Assembly: GCF_013410405.1 (NCBI RefSeq)
Contig: NZ_JACCFK010000001.1
Span: 1,178,001 to 1,242,000 of the forward strand
Origin: Amycolatopsis endophytica
GTDB taxonomy: Bacteria; Actinomycetota; Actinomycetes; Mycobacteriales; Pseudonocardiaceae
Direction of reading: 5' to 3'
DNA length: 64,000 bases
The notes under the pieces are model-generated. The model was given only the letters and a program-made list of their open reading frames with translations, ran no database searches and was not told where the DNA came from. A program made the translations under genes and the position numbers. Numbering within the stretch: position 1 is the stretch's first letter; each line of letters begins with the position of its first letter. This document shows, piece by piece, positions 18,877 through 27,728 of this stretch.

Positions 18877-19272
18877 TCAGCGGACGACGGCCTGCGCCTT
18901 CCCGAGCACGGTCTTGCCCTCGAACTTCGCGGTGATGTCGACCCGTGCGCTGCCGTCCTCGCGGACCTCGGCGACCTTCGCGGTGAACTCGACGTCCGCC
19001 CCCTCGGGCGCGACCACGACGGGGCGGGTGAACCGGACGCTGTAGTCGACCAGCTTGCCGGGGTCGCCGAGCCAGTCCGTGACGAGCCGTCCGCCGAGCG
19101 CCATCGTCAGCATCCCGTGCGCGATCACGTCCGGGAGCCCGACCTCCTTCGCGAACCGCTCGTTCCAGTGGATCGGGTTGAAGTCCAGCGAAGCCCCGGC
19201 GTACCGGACCAGCTGGTCACGCGTGACGTGCACCTGCAGCGGTGGCAGCTCCGTGCCCTTTTCGTACGCCAT
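18877..19272 (-). CDS. hadB: MaoC-type (3R)-hydroxyacyl-ACP dehydratase subunit HadB
   Basis: A 131-aa hot-dog fold protein. The hydratase-2 motif with catalytic Asp and His is clear: YAGASLDFNPIHWNERFAKEVGLPDVIAHG. In mycobacteria HadB is the catalytic partner of HadA in the FAS-II dehydration step. ATG 19272 overlaps the hadA stop (TGATG). The context rpmG-hadA-hadB upstream of the secE-nusG block matches the mycobacterial locus. In this organism the heterodimer may act in a FAS-II-like or polyketide pathway; that is inference. Confidence 0.88.
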   Translation of the reverse strand: MAYEKGTELPPLQVHVTRDQLVRYAGASLDFNPIHWNERFAKEVGLPDVIAHGMLTMALGGRLVTDWLGDPGKLVDYSVRFTRPVVVAPEGADVEFTAKVAEVREDGSARVDITAKFEGKTVLGKAQAVVR

Positions 19273-19721
19273 CAGGCATCCTCCCCCCGCACGACGAGCT
19301 GCGCCCGTGTCGTGCACACCAGCTCTCCGGCGGCGTCGGTGACCTCGGCGCGCACGGTCAGGAAGTCGTTGCCGGCGCGGGACTTGATGTCCTCGACCGT
19401 CGTGGTGATGCTCAGGACATCGCCGGCGTGCACCGGCCGGACATGGCTGAAGCTCTGGTCGCCGTGCACCATCCGGCCGTAGTCCAGGCCCAGCTCGGGA
19501 TCGGCGACGATCGTGTTGATCGCCTCCAGGTTGATGATCGTGAGGAACGTCGGCGGGGCGATGACGTCCGGATAGCCGGCCGCGCGGGCCGCCTCCGGGT
19601 CGACGTGGACCGGGCTGGCGTCGCCGATCGCCAGGGCGAACTCCCGGATCTTCTCGCGACCGACTTCATACGTTGAGTCCGGCGGGTACGTCCGCCCGGT
19701 GAACGAGGGGTCCAAAGGCAC
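19272..19721 (-). CDS. hadA: MaoC-like dehydratase subunit HadA (FAS1-like dehydratase domain)
   Basis: A 149-aa hot-dog protein with the N-terminal MaoC/FAS1-like dehydratase features: YEVGREKIREFALAIGDASPVHVDPEAARAAGYPDVIAPPTF, GRMVHGDQSFSHVRPVHAGDVL. HadA gives the substrate-binding half of the HadAB dehydratase. Start GTG 19721. It is immediately upstream of hadB with a 1-bp overlap, and downstream (on the minus strand) of rpmG and two tRNAs, as in mycobacteria. Confidence 0.88.
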   Translation of the reverse strand: MPLDPSFTGRTYPPDSTYEVGREKIREFALAIGDASPVHVDPEAARAAGYPDVIAPPTFLTIINLEAINTIVADPELGLDYGRMVHGDQSFSHVRPVHAGDVLSITTTVEDIKSRAGNDFLTVRAEVTDAAGELVCTTRAQLVVRGEDA

Positions 19722-19734
19722 CCGGGAAGCCTAC

Positions 19735-20521
19735 CTATCCCGCGAGCGCGGACAGAGCCCGTCCGGTCGCCTCGTCGAGCGGGTAGAAGAGCTCGATCGC
19801 CAGCTCGGACAGCGTCACGTCGGCCGGTGCGCCGAACGTCGCCATGGTGCTGAACAAGGCCAGCTCGCCGCCCGGCGCGCGGATCCGCAGCGGCACCTCG
19901 ATCGGACTCCGGCGCGTGACCGGGCGCTCCGGACCGCCGGGCACGGGGTAGCGGCTGACCTCCTCGTGGAGGGACCGCAGTTCCGCGTCGCCGGTGATCC
20001 GCACCTGCCGCAGCAGCCGGTCGAGGAACAGCTCCCGCACCTCGTGCAGGTTGACCAGCCGGGCCGCGAGGCCAGCGGGGTGCAGGGCCAGCCGGAACAC
20101 GTTCGGCCGCGGCGCCAGCAGCTCCGGCGCGATGCCGTCCATCAGGAGGGCCATGCCGCGGTTACCGGTCACCACGTTCCAGCGGCGGTCCACCACGACC
20201 GCCGGGTAGGGCTCGTGGTTCGTCAGGATCGTGTCGAGCGCGACGCGGATCGCCGACATCTCCTCGTCGTCGAGGTCGCGCTCGCGGTACGCCGGCGCGT
20301 ACCCGGCGGCGAGCAGCAGCGTGTTCCGCTCGCGCAACGGAACATCGAGCGCCACGGTAAGCCGCAGCACCATCTCTCGGCTCGGCTGGGCGCGGCCGGT
20401 CTCGACGCACGACACGTGACGCGCCGACGTCTCCGCCAGCAACGCGAGGTCGAGCTGGCTCGAGCCTGCGCTGCCGCCGCCACTCCGGCAACAACTCGCC
20501 CACCCGGGCCTCGCTCGGCAT
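19735..20521 (-). pseudogene. MmyB-like XRE transcriptional regulator with an N-terminal frameshift
   Basis: The C-terminal 235 residues (from about 20442) form an HTH remainder (SARHVSCVETGRAQPSREMVLRL) plus an MmyB-type ligand-binding domain (NHEPYPAVVVDRRWNVVTGN, LFRLALHP-like segments). The expected N-terminus of the HTH (MPSEARVGELLPEWRRQRRL) is present upstream but in another frame. Removing one G near 20461 would restore RRLSQLDLALLAETSARHV, the usual family sequence. So this is either a frameshifted pseudogene or a sequencing error; an internal TTG start near 20442 would give a protein lacking part of its DNA-binding domain. Confidence 0.75.
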
Positions 20522-20627
20522 GCGGTCAGGTTATGCGCCGGTGATCACCGTGGCCATGACCTCGGAGGTCATTGATCCGCATCGGCGGCGCTGCCAGCGT
20601 GAAGATCGAATCGAACGGAGGACACCG

Positions 20628-21053
20628 ATGAACACCGCGAGAGCGAGTCTGCGGGCCGACGGGTGGGGCACCGCGATCTTCGGCGTCGTGATGCTGCCCG
20701 GCGGGCTCTACCTGTCCGGGCCGCTGGGGCTGCCCGCTCCCTGGTTCGCGCCACTCGGCGCCATGATGCTCACCGGGGGCGTGGCTTTGGTGCTGCTCGC
20801 CCGCCGCGCCGGCGTCCGCACCGCGGCTCGGGCCGCCGCGGGGGTCAACGCCCTGGCGGCGGTGGCGATCCTGGCGCTGATCCCTGTGCTGCCGCTCACC
20901 GCGCTGGGGGTGGTGTTCCTGCTCGCCGGCGCCGCGTGGGTCGCCACCTTCGCCGTGCTGGAGGCGCGGGCCTGCAAACACGAAGGCCGCCCCGGGAACC
21001 GGGGCGGCCTTCGGAAAAACGGTGTGCGCTGGCGTCAGCGGGTTTCCTTGTGA
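20628..21053 (+). CDS. Small integral membrane protein, function unknown
   Basis: A 141-aa protein starting at ATG 20628 after GGAGGACACCG. Four hydrophobic segments are visible ([71 protein letters not shown]). After the last helix the reading frame continues through the rpmG terminator hairpin, giving a basic tail ([18 protein letters not shown]), and the stop overlaps the 3' end of rpmG. The natural stop may have been lost. No family recognised. Confidence 0.65.
   Translation: MNTARASLRADGWGTAIFGVVMLPGGLYLSGPLGLPAPWFAPLGAMMLTGGVALVLLARRAGVRTAARAAAGVNALAAVAILALIPVLPLTALGVVFLLAGAAWVATFAVLEARACKHEGRPGNRGGLRKNGVRWRQRVSL
20981..21013 (-). terminator. Strong hairpin terminator downstream of rpmG
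   Basis: Perfect 15-bp arms CGAAGGCCGCCCCGG and CCGGGGCGGCCTTCG with a 3-nt loop, located 22 bp after the rpmG stop on the minus strand. It lies inside the 3' end of the convergent membrane-protein reading frame. Confidence 0.75.
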
Positions 21054-21199
21054 ACCCGGTGCGTACCGCAGTTCGCGCAGAACTTCTTCATCTCCAGGCG
21101 ATCCGGGTCGTTACGCCGGTTCTTCTTGGTGATGTAGTTGCGGTGCTTGCAGACCTCGCACGCCAGCGTGATCTTCGGTCGCACGTCGGTGGCAGCCAC
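21035..21199 (-). CDS. rpmG: 50S ribosomal protein L33
   Basis: A 54-aa protein, [20 protein letters not shown] then [34 protein letters not shown]. It keeps both CxxC pairs (CEVC and CANC), so it is the zinc-binding L33 paralogue. GTG 21199 is the start. It lies downstream of tRNA-Thr and tRNA-Met, as the mycobacterial rpmG2 does next to hadA. In many actinobacteria the zinc-containing L33 is swapped for a Cys-free copy under zinc limitation. Confidence 0.96.
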   Translation of the reverse strand: MAATDVRPKITLACEVCKHRNYITKKNRRNDPDRLEMKKFCANCGTHRVHKETR

Positions 21200-21375
21200 G
21201 GCAAAGCCTTTCTCTACACAACGAACCCCCCACAGGTGACCTTGGCTTCATCAGCCGACCCCTTGTGGGGGTCCAGGGGGCTTGCCCCCTGGCGGGGGCC
21301 TGGGGGTCCGACCCCCAGAGCAATGCGAAGCGGATCCGGCTCACGCACTCCGTGAGCACAGCCCGCCCATCCGCG

Positions 21376-21448
21376 TAGCGGTGGCCGGACTTGAACCGGC
21401 GACACAGCGATTATGAGCCGCTTGCTCTACCGACTGAGCTACACCGCC
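21376..21448 (-). tRNA. tRNA-Met (anticodon CAT)
   Basis: A 73-nt cloverleaf on the minus strand. Acceptor GGCGGTG pairs with CACCGCT (one G-U), the anticodon arm reads GCGGCTCATAATCGC with CAT, and the T-loop is GGTTCAAGTCC. The first acceptor pair is G-U and D-arm features are elongator-like. It lies between tRNA-Thr and rpmG. Confidence 0.95.
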
Positions 21449-21491
21449 TTGACCGGCCTTCGGGCTTCGAACAAAAACCCTCGGACCACCG

Positions 21492-21564
21492 AGCCCCAAT
21501 ACGGAATCGAACCGTAGACCTTCTCCTTACCATGGAGACGCTCTGCCGACTGAGCTATTGGGGC
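21492..21564 (-). tRNA. tRNA-Thr (anticodon GGT)
   Basis: A 73-nt cloverleaf on the minus strand. Acceptor GCCCCAA/TTGGGGC, anticodon stem TCTCC/GGAGA with loop ATGGTAA (anticodon GGT), and T-arm TACGGTTCGATTCCGTA. It forms the tRNA-Thr/tRNA-Met/rpmG cluster. Confidence 0.96.
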
Positions 21565-21639
21565 GAGCCAACGTCGCAACGTTGAAGCCTCGAAGAGATT
21601 ACCTGGTGGACTCTCCGGCCCGCGCAGGGGGGTCCCCTT

Positions 21640-24264
21640 TCACGTGAGCAACGTCAGGACCGTCTCCATCTTGCGCCCGACCGACCTGGCCGTGCGCGCC
21701 TGCAGCCACGCCTCCAGGCGGTCCTCGGCCAGCGGGCGCGAGATCAGGTAGCCCTGGGCCACGTCGCAGCCCATCGCCTCCAGCTGGTCGCGTGCGACGT
21801 CCTCCTCGACGCCCTCCGCGACGACCGCCAGGCCCAGCGAGTGGCCCAGCTCGACGATGGACCGGACCACGGCGAGGTCGCCGAGGTCGGTGCCCATGCC
21901 GAGGACGAAGCTCTTGTCGATCTTGACCTCGTCCACCGGCAGCTGCCGCAGGTAGGCCAGCGACGAGTAGCCGGTGCCGAAGTCGTCGACCGCCAGCACG
22001 ATCCCGTGGCTGTGCAGCTCCCGCAGGATCGGCAGCGCCTTCGCCGGATCGGCCATCACGCCGGACTCGGTCAGCTCGAACGTGAGCAGCTCGGGCGGCA
22101 CGTCGAACCGGCGCAACGCCTCCACCACCTTGGCCGGGAAGTCCTCGTCGGCCAGGTTCCGCACGGACAGGTTGACCGCCACCGAGATTCGCAGGCCCTC
22201 GTCCATCCACTTGCGGACCCGGATCAGCGACTGCTCCAGCACGAACCCGGTCAGCACGCCGACCAGGCCCGCGGCCTCGACGGCGGGCACGAACTCGTCC
22301 GGGTCGAGCCGCCCGAACTCCGGGTGCTGCCAGCGCACCAGCGCTTCCACGCCGAGGACCTGCTTGCTGGGCAGCGAGACCTTCGGCTGGTAGTGGACGC
22401 TGACCTGACCCTCCTCGATGGCCTGCCGGAACTGCGTGACCATCTGGAACCGGCGCAGGAAGATCTGGCCCATGCTGGGCACGTACCCGCGGACCTCCTC
22501 GCCGCCGCGGGTGGCGCGCACGGCGACGTCGGCGCGCTGCAGGAGCGCGTCCACGTCCCCGGGGTCGAGGGTGTCGTCACCGGCGGTGCAGGCGTAACCG
22601 ACCATCGCGTTCGCCTCGACCGTCAGACGGTCGACGGGGTAGGGCACGGACAGCTGGGCACGCAGCCGCGCCGCCGCCTCGTGCACGTCCTCCTCGCGCA
22701 CGCCCGTGAGCAGAGCGGCGAAGGACGCGCCCTCCAGGCGGGCGAGCGGGACGTCGGGGCCGAGCGCGTCGCGGAGGCGGCGTCCGGCGGCGATCACCAT
22801 GCGGTCCGCCCACGCGTATCCGAGCGCGTCGCTGACCGCGGAGAAGACGTCGAGGTCGATGCGCAGGACCGCCGCGTCCTCGGAGGCGCTGTGCTCGGCC
22901 AGCGGTTCGCGTGCGACCTGGCGGAAACCGGGCCGGTTGAGCAGGCCGGTCAGCGGATCGTGGTAGGCGTCGTGGCGCAGGGTGGCGAGCAGGCGGCGGT
23001 TGTCCAGTGCGGTCGCCAGGTGACTCGCCATGGTGCCGAGCAGCTGCACGTCGTACTTGCCGAAGCCACGCCACCGGGACAGCCGGTCGTGCGCCTCGAC
23101 CACGCCGAGCAGCTGGTTCGCGCTGCGCAGCGGGACGACCAGCGCCTCCTGCGCGCCGCGGCCGAGCAGTCCGGCGGCGATGTCGCTGTTGGCCTCGGTG
23201 ATCCGGAAGTGCCGGACGTGCGAGCCGGGCAGCCGCAGCATCGGGTCGTCGGCGGGCAGTTCGGCCGGTGGCATCGGCTCGCCCGCGACGACCGCCCGCA
23301 TGTCCGCGGTCGGTTCGAGCCGCAGCCGCAGCACGACCCGCCCCGCGGAGAGCTGGTCCTTGATGCGCTCGGCGATGGTTTCCCACTCGCTGGCGTTGAC
23401 GCCGGCCGCGAGGTCGTCGGCGCCGCTGGCCGGGCGGGCCGCGGCCTGCTGCCCGGAGCGGGCGACCATCAGGCTGACGTCGGACAGCGCCTCCATGTCC
23501 CGCTGCTCGCGCAACAGGTCGGAGTAGGCCCAGTAGAGCGCGGACAGCCCGGCGAACACGGCGAGCACGAGCGGCCAGGCGTTGGCTGTCCCGGCGATCA
23601 CGAGGTAGCCGCTCAGACCGACGGAGGCGTTGACGAACCCGACGACGAGGATGCGGCCGGTGAGCCGGAGCGCGGTGCCGATCCGCATGCGGCGGCGCAG
23701 CACCCGGACGGCGGCCAGCGCCAGCAGCGTGCTGGCCAGCGGCGCGGTCAGGGTGCCGGCGAGCGCGGCGGGCCAGGTCATCTCGGACGAGCCCATGATC
23801 TTCTCGACCAGTCCGGCGACCGCGAACGCGCTGGTGATCTCCAGCAGGAAGGCGCCCGCGTTGTAGAGGACGCGGCCGGAGACCCGGCGGACGACGAGCG
23901 TGCTGATCCCGGCCACCAGGTGCGCGGCGAGCACGACCTCGAACGGCGCCACGAAGAAGCCGATGACCAGCGGGATCTCGGTGAAGGAGATGGTCCAGGA
24001 GATGCCGGAGCGGACGTCGACGTTGATGCCGAGCTGTTCGGCGAGCAGGAAGGACAGGGCCAGCACCGGGCCGATCCACCAGAGCTTCGCCGAGCCGTGG
24101 AAGGGCATCCACAGCGAGACGGCGGCGGCGGTGAGCACGCCGACGGAGAACACCGTCAGCGTGTAGACCCGGAAGCGGCGCTCGTCCGCCTGAGCCTCGG
24201 CACCACCAGCGCCGGTGGCTGCCGCCGGGATGGGGGCCTCGGGCCTGCCATCGGAGTCCGGCAT
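21640..24264 (-). CDS. Membrane-anchored GAF-GGDEF-EAL protein, c-di-GMP phosphodiesterase-like
   Basis: About 874 aa from ATG 24264 (preceded by GGAGG). Order: seven to eight hydrophobic segments (about 30-240), a GAF-like region (about 270-430), a degenerate GGDEF domain (about 440-600) and an EAL domain (about 610-860). The GGDEF site reads LARLEGASFAALL, lacking the GG(D/E)EF residues, so cyclase activity is unlikely. The EAL domain keeps EALVRW, VNLSVRNL, ELTESGVM, VDDFGTGYSSL and KIDKSFV, so it can probably hydrolyse c-di-GMP. The membrane and GAF parts suggest a sensor input. It stands alone, on the minus strand, divergent from lon. Confidence 0.9.
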   Translation of the reverse strand: MPDSDGRPEAPIPAAATGAGGAEAQADERRFRVYTLTVFSVGVLTAAAVSLWMPFHGSAKLWWIGPVLALSFLLAEQLGINVDVRSGISWTISFTEIPLVIGFFVAPFEVVLAAHLVAGISTLVVRRVSGRVLYNAGAFLLEITSAFAVAGLVEKIMGSSEMTWPAALAGTLTAPLASTLLALAAVRVLRRRMRIGTALRLTGRILVVGFVNASVGLSGYLVIAGTANAWPLVLAVFAGLSALYWAYSDLLREQRDMEALSDVSLMVARSGQQAAARPASGADDLAAGVNASEWETIAERIKDQLSAGRVVLRLRLEPTADMRAVVAGEPMPPAELPADDPMLRLPGSHVRHFRITEANSDIAAGLLGRGAQEALVVPLRSANQLLGVVEAHDRLSRWRGFGKYDVQLLGTMASHLATALDNRRLLATLRHDAYHDPLTGLLNRPGFRQVAREPLAEHSASEDAAVLRIDLDVFSAVSDALGYAWADRMVIAAGRRLRDALGPDVPLARLEGASFAALLTGVREEDVHEAAARLRAQLSVPYPVDRLTVEANAMVGYACTAGDDTLDPGDVDALLQRADVAVRATRGGEEVRGYVPSMGQIFLRRFQMVTQFRQAIEEGQVSVHYQPKVSLPSKQVLGVEALVRWQHPEFGRLDPDEFVPAVEAAGLVGVLTGFVLEQSLIRVRKWMDEGLRISVAVNLSVRNLADEDFPAKVVEALRRFDVPPELLTFELTESGVMADPAKALPILRELHSHGIVLAVDDFGTGYSSLAYLRQLPVDEVKIDKSFVLGMGTDLGDLAVVRSIVELGHSLGLAVVAEGVEEDVARDQLEAMGCDVAQGYLISRPLAEDRLEAWLQARTARSVGRKMETVLTLLT

Positions 24265-24749
24265 GCAACCTCCTTCCACCCATTCGCCCCAGTGCGCCCG
24301 CCGGTACTCATCGCGCACGAGATGGTGATCTCAGTACGAATGAGGGGATCACTGTACCCCGGAGGGCGTACTTCGGCCTCTTTCCGGCCGCCATGACATC
24401 ACCTCATAGTTAACAACGCGCCAACTACGGTGACCAGCGGAGACTTCCGGGTGATGTGAGCTTGCGAGCAGTCGCTCCCGGTAATCACCGTTAAGCGCTT
24501 TCCGTCGACTACGACGCGTTCGCCGCGCGCCGCCGTGCTGCGCTCCTCCGGGACGTTCACGATTCCCGGGCGATCGAGATTACGGAAGCCGATGACGCAG
24601 CGTGGCCTGCGGCGATACACCCGGGAAAACGATTCCCGCAATGCGACGAGCATCTCAGTCCCGGGCACTGCCGCGACCGGGTCCGTTTATTCCCCCGAGC
24701 CGTCCGCTGCAAGCGAACTACCTGCGGAAACAAACCGGACCGCACGAAA
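24265..24749. other. Divergent intergenic region between the EAL gene and lon
   Basis: A gene-free stretch of about 485 bp, less GC-rich than its surroundings. It must hold the promoters for both genes. A potential 89-codon frame on the minus strand (24399-24668) has no ribosome-binding site and no recognisable domain, so it is not annotated. Confidence 0.5.
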
Positions 24750-24770
24750 GTTGAGCTAGACAGACTCAAC
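24750..24770 (+). promoter_or_regulatory. HAIR-like operator (HspR site) upstream of lon
   Basis: GTTGAGC-N7-ACTCAAC, an inverted repeat with 7-nt spacing 19 bp before the lon start. It matches the HspR-associated inverted repeat consensus CTTGAGT-N7-ACTCAAG at the core TTGAG/CTCAA. HspR is known to repress lon in Streptomyces; this site suggests the same heat-shock control here. Confidence 0.75.
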
Positions 24771-24789
24771 CAGGTAGGGAGCAACGAAG

Positions 24790-27237
24790 ATGACCGACAC
24801 CAGGCTCCTCCCCGTACTGCCTCTCGACGACGACGTCGTGCTGCCCGGCATGATCGTCCCGCTGGAGCTGGACGACGCCGAGACCCGTGCCGCGGTCGAT
24901 TCCGCGCAGGCCAAAGCGCCGAGCACGTCGTTCCCGGGCATCCGCTCAGTTCCGGCCGCGCAGACCGAAGTCCTGATCGTCCCGAGAGTGCACGGGGAGT
25001 ACGCCGAGCTGGGCACTGTCGCGACCATCGAGCGCGTCGGCCGTGTCCCGGGCGGCAAGGCTGCCGTCCTGCTGCGCGCCACCCGGCGCGCCCGGATCGG
25101 CGACAACGGCGACGGTCCCGGCGCCGCCCGCTGGGTCCACACCGAACCCGTGGCCGAGATCGTCGGCGAGCAGGCGGGGACGCTGGCGGCCGAGTACAAG
25201 ACCGTCGTGATCTCGATCCTCCAGCAGCGCGGCGGCTGGCAGATGATCGACGCGGTGCAGCAGATCGAGGATCCGTCCGCGATCGCCGACCTGGCCGGGA
25301 ACTCGCCGTTCCTGAGCACCGGCCAGAAGCTGGAGCTGCTGCGCACGCTCGACGTCGCGGCGCGGCTGGAGAAGGCACTGGAGTGGAGCCGGGAGCACCT
25401 GGCCGAGGTCGAGGTGACCGACACGATCCGCAAGGACGTCGCCGAGGGCATGGAGAAGCAGCAGAAGGAGTTCCTGCTGCGCCGCCAGCTGGAGGCGATC
25501 CGCAAGGAGCTGGGCGAGCTGGACGGCACCGCCGACTCCGACGACTACCGCGCCCGCGTGGAGAAGGCCGACCTGCCCGAGCACGTCCGCACGGCCGCGC
25601 TGGCCGAGGTGGAGAAGCTGGAGCGCACCTCCGAGCAGTCTCCCGAGGGCGGCTGGATCCGGACCTGGCTGGACACGGTGCTGGAGCTGCCGTGGAACAA
25701 CCGGACCACGGACGTGCACGACATCGCCGCGGCGCGCGCGGTGCTCGACGCCGACCACGCGGGTCTGGACGACGTGAAGGAACGGATCATCGAGTACCTG
25801 GCCGTGCGTGCCCGTCGCGCCGAAGCGGGCCAGGGCCAGGTCGGCGGGACGCATGGAGTAGAGACAGGGCGAAGCTCCGTTGAGGGCGGTGGTGGGCGAC
25901 GGGCGGGAGCCGTGCTGGCGCTGGTCGGTCCTCCGGGTGTGGGCAAGACGTCGCTCGGTGAGTCGGTCGCGAAGGCGATGGGTCGCGAGTTCGTGCGTGT
26001 CGCGCTCGGCGGGATCCGGGACGAGGCGGAGATCCGCGGCCACCGGCGCACCTACGTCGGCGCGCTGCCCGGCCGCATCGTCCGCGCCGTCAAGGAAGCC
26101 GGTTCGATGAACCCGGTCGTCCTGCTCGACGAGGTCGACAAGGTGGGCGCCGACTACCGCGGCGACCCGACGGCGGCGCTGCTGGAGGTGCTCGACCCGG
26201 AGCAGAACCACACGTTCCGCGACCACTACCTCGAGGTCGAACTGGACCTGTCGGACGTGGTGTTCCTCGCCACGGCCAACGCGCTGGAGACCATTCCCGG
26301 CCCGCTGCTGGACCGCATGGAACTGGTCACGCTCGACGGCTACACCGAGCACGAGAAGGTCGTCATCGGCCGCGACCACTTGCTGCCGCGTGAGCTGGAG
26401 CGGGCCGGGCTGGGCCGCGACGACGTGCGGCTCACCGACGCGGCGCTGAGCCGGATCGCCGCCGAGTACACCCGCGAGGCAGGTGTGCGCGACGTGAACC
26501 GGACCATCGCGAAGGTGCTGCGCAAGATCGCGACCCGGGTCGCGCTGGACGAGGCGGCGCTGCCGCTGACCGTGGACGCGGCTGACCTGGAGACCTACCT
26601 GGGCCGCCCGCGGCACCTGCCGGAGTCGGCGCTGCCGGCGTCGACCCAGCGGACCGCGACGCCCGGCGTGGCGACCGGTCTCGCCGTGACCGGGGCGGGC
26701 GGTGACGTCCTCTACATCGAGGCATCGCTGGCCGATGCCGAATCGGGCGGCTCCGGGCTCACGGTCACCGGGCAGCTGGGTGACGTGATGAAGGAGTCCG
26801 TGCAGATCGCGCTGTCCTACCTGCGCTCGCGCGGCGCCGAGCTGGAACTTCCGGTCGGCGACCTGAAGGACCGGGGCGTGCACGTCCACGTGCCCGCGGG
26901 CGCGGTGCCCAAGGACGGCCCGTCGGCCGGGATCACGATGACCACGGCGCTGGCGTCGCTGCTGTCGGGCCGCGTGGTGCGGGCCGACGTGGCGATGACC
27001 GGCGAGGTGTCGCTGACCGGGCGCGTGCTGCCGATCGGCGGGGTCAAGCAGAAGCTGCTGGCCGCGCACCGGGCCGGGATGAAGACCGTGATCATCCCGC
27101 AGCGCAACGAACCGGACCTGGACGACGTCCCCGCGGACGTGCTGGCCCAGCTCGACGTGCACCCGGTGTCGAACGTGCGCGAGGTACTGGACCTGGCGCT
27201 GGCGCCTGCCACCACCCCCGTGGCCCAGGCCGCCTGA
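24790..27237 (+). CDS. lon: ATP-dependent protease Lon
   Basis: An 815-aa Lon protease with three domains: N-terminal substrate-binding domain ([21 protein letters not shown] onward), AAA+ ATPase with Walker [12 protein letters not shown] and Walker [12 protein letters not shown], and C-terminal serine-lysine protease with [10 protein letters not shown] (catalytic Ser) and [14 protein letters not shown] (catalytic Lys). A short Gly/Arg-rich insertion (about 355-377) lies before the Walker A motif. It degrades misfolded and regulatory proteins in the cytoplasm. Likely repressed by HspR through the HAIR-like site; a terminator follows. Confidence 0.97.
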   Translation: MTDTRLLPVLPLDDDVVLPGMIVPLELDDAETRAAVDSAQAKAPSTSFPGIRSVPAAQTEVLIVPRVHGEYAELGTVATIERVGRVPGGKAAVLLRATRRARIGDNGDGPGAARWVHTEPVAEIVGEQAGTLAAEYKTVVISILQQRGGWQMIDAVQQIEDPSAIADLAGNSPFLSTGQKLELLRTLDVAARLEKALEWSREHLAEVEVTDTIRKDVAEGMEKQQKEFLLRRQLEAIRKELGELDGTADSDDYRARVEKADLPEHVRTAALAEVEKLERTSEQSPEGGWIRTWLDTVLELPWNNRTTDVHDIAAARAVLDADHAGLDDVKERIIEYLAVRARRAEAGQGQVGGTHGVETGRSSVEGGGGRRAGAVLALVGPPGVGKTSLGESVAKAMGREFVRVALGGIRDEAEIRGHRRTYVGALPGRIVRAVKEAGSMNPVVLLDEVDKVGADYRGDPTAALLEVLDPEQNHTFRDHYLEVELDLSDVVFLATANALETIPGPLLDRMELVTLDGYTEHEKVVIGRDHLLPRELERAGLGRDDVRLTDAALSRIAAEYTREAGVRDVNRTIAKVLRKIATRVALDEAALPLTVDAADLETYLGRPRHLPESALPASTQRTATPGVATGLAVTGAGGDVLYIEASLADAESGGSGLTVTGQLGDVMKESVQIALSYLRSRGAELELPVGDLKDRGVHVHVPAGAVPKDGPSAGITMTTALASLLSGRVVRADVAMTGEVSLTGRVLPIGGVKQKLLAAHRAGMKTVIIPQRNEPDLDDVPADVLAQLDVHPVSNVREVLDLALAPATTPVAQAA

Positions 27238-27247
27238 CGCCTTCCGC

Positions 27248-27281
27248 GAGGCCGCCCTCCTTCCCGCGGGAGGGCGGCCTC
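27248..27281 (+). terminator. Hairpin terminator after lon
   Basis: 13-bp arms GAGGCCGCCCTCC and GGAGGGCGGCCTC with an 8-nt loop, beginning 10 bp after the lon stop and followed by CTCGTTTTC. Confidence 0.8.
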
Positions 27282-27358
27282 CTCGTTTTCGGCTTGTCAG
27301 GAACACCCTGACAGTATTAGGTTCCGCCTGACACCAAATTCCAGTGAAGGGCGGGACC

Positions 27359-27724
27359 ATGACTGCGACCGGCGCACGAGTTCTGGCTGCGTGTTCCTTC
27401 TGCATGAAGCCCAACACCGAGGTTTCGGCCCTCGTGGCGGGACCGGGCGTGTTCATCTGTGACGGATGTGTGGAGTTGTGCCGTCAGGTGATCGACGCCA
27501 ACCCCGGCACGATGCCGCAGCTCGCTCCGTGGGAGCAGATCGACGATGTCGAGGAGGTGCTGTCGGCGCTCCCCCGCGTCGCCAGGACCGCAGACCAGGT
27601 GGAGCACAACCTGTTGGACTGGGTCCGGCGGGCCCGCGCACTGGGCGCGAGCTGGGCCCGTGTCGGCGACGCGCTGGGCATGGCCAGGCAGTCGGCGTGG
27701 GAACGGTTCTCCGGCGACCGGTGA
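27359..27724 (+). CDS. ClpX-type C4 zinc-finger protein
   Basis: A 121-aa protein. The N-terminal 50 residues match the ClpX zinc-binding domain: [34 protein letters not shown] with four Cys (CxxC, CxxC). There is no AAA+ ATPase part. The C-terminal half is a helix-turn-helix-like segment, [29 protein letters not shown], resembling the sigma-70 region 4-like HTH found in small actinobacterial proteins. It could act as a DNA-binding regulator. The start is ATG 27359 (GTG 27344 possible). Monocistronic, directly after lon. Confidence 0.75.
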   Translation: MTATGARVLAACSFCMKPNTEVSALVAGPGVFICDGCVELCRQVIDANPGTMPQLAPWEQIDDVEEVLSALPRVARTADQVEHNLLDWVRRARALGASWARVGDALGMARQSAWERFSGDR

Positions 27725-27728
27725 GCGC

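Noticed and set aside
24399..24668. 89-codon minus-strand frame upstream of lon
   Set aside because: No ribosome-binding site, no domain, and it lies in a divergent promoter region.
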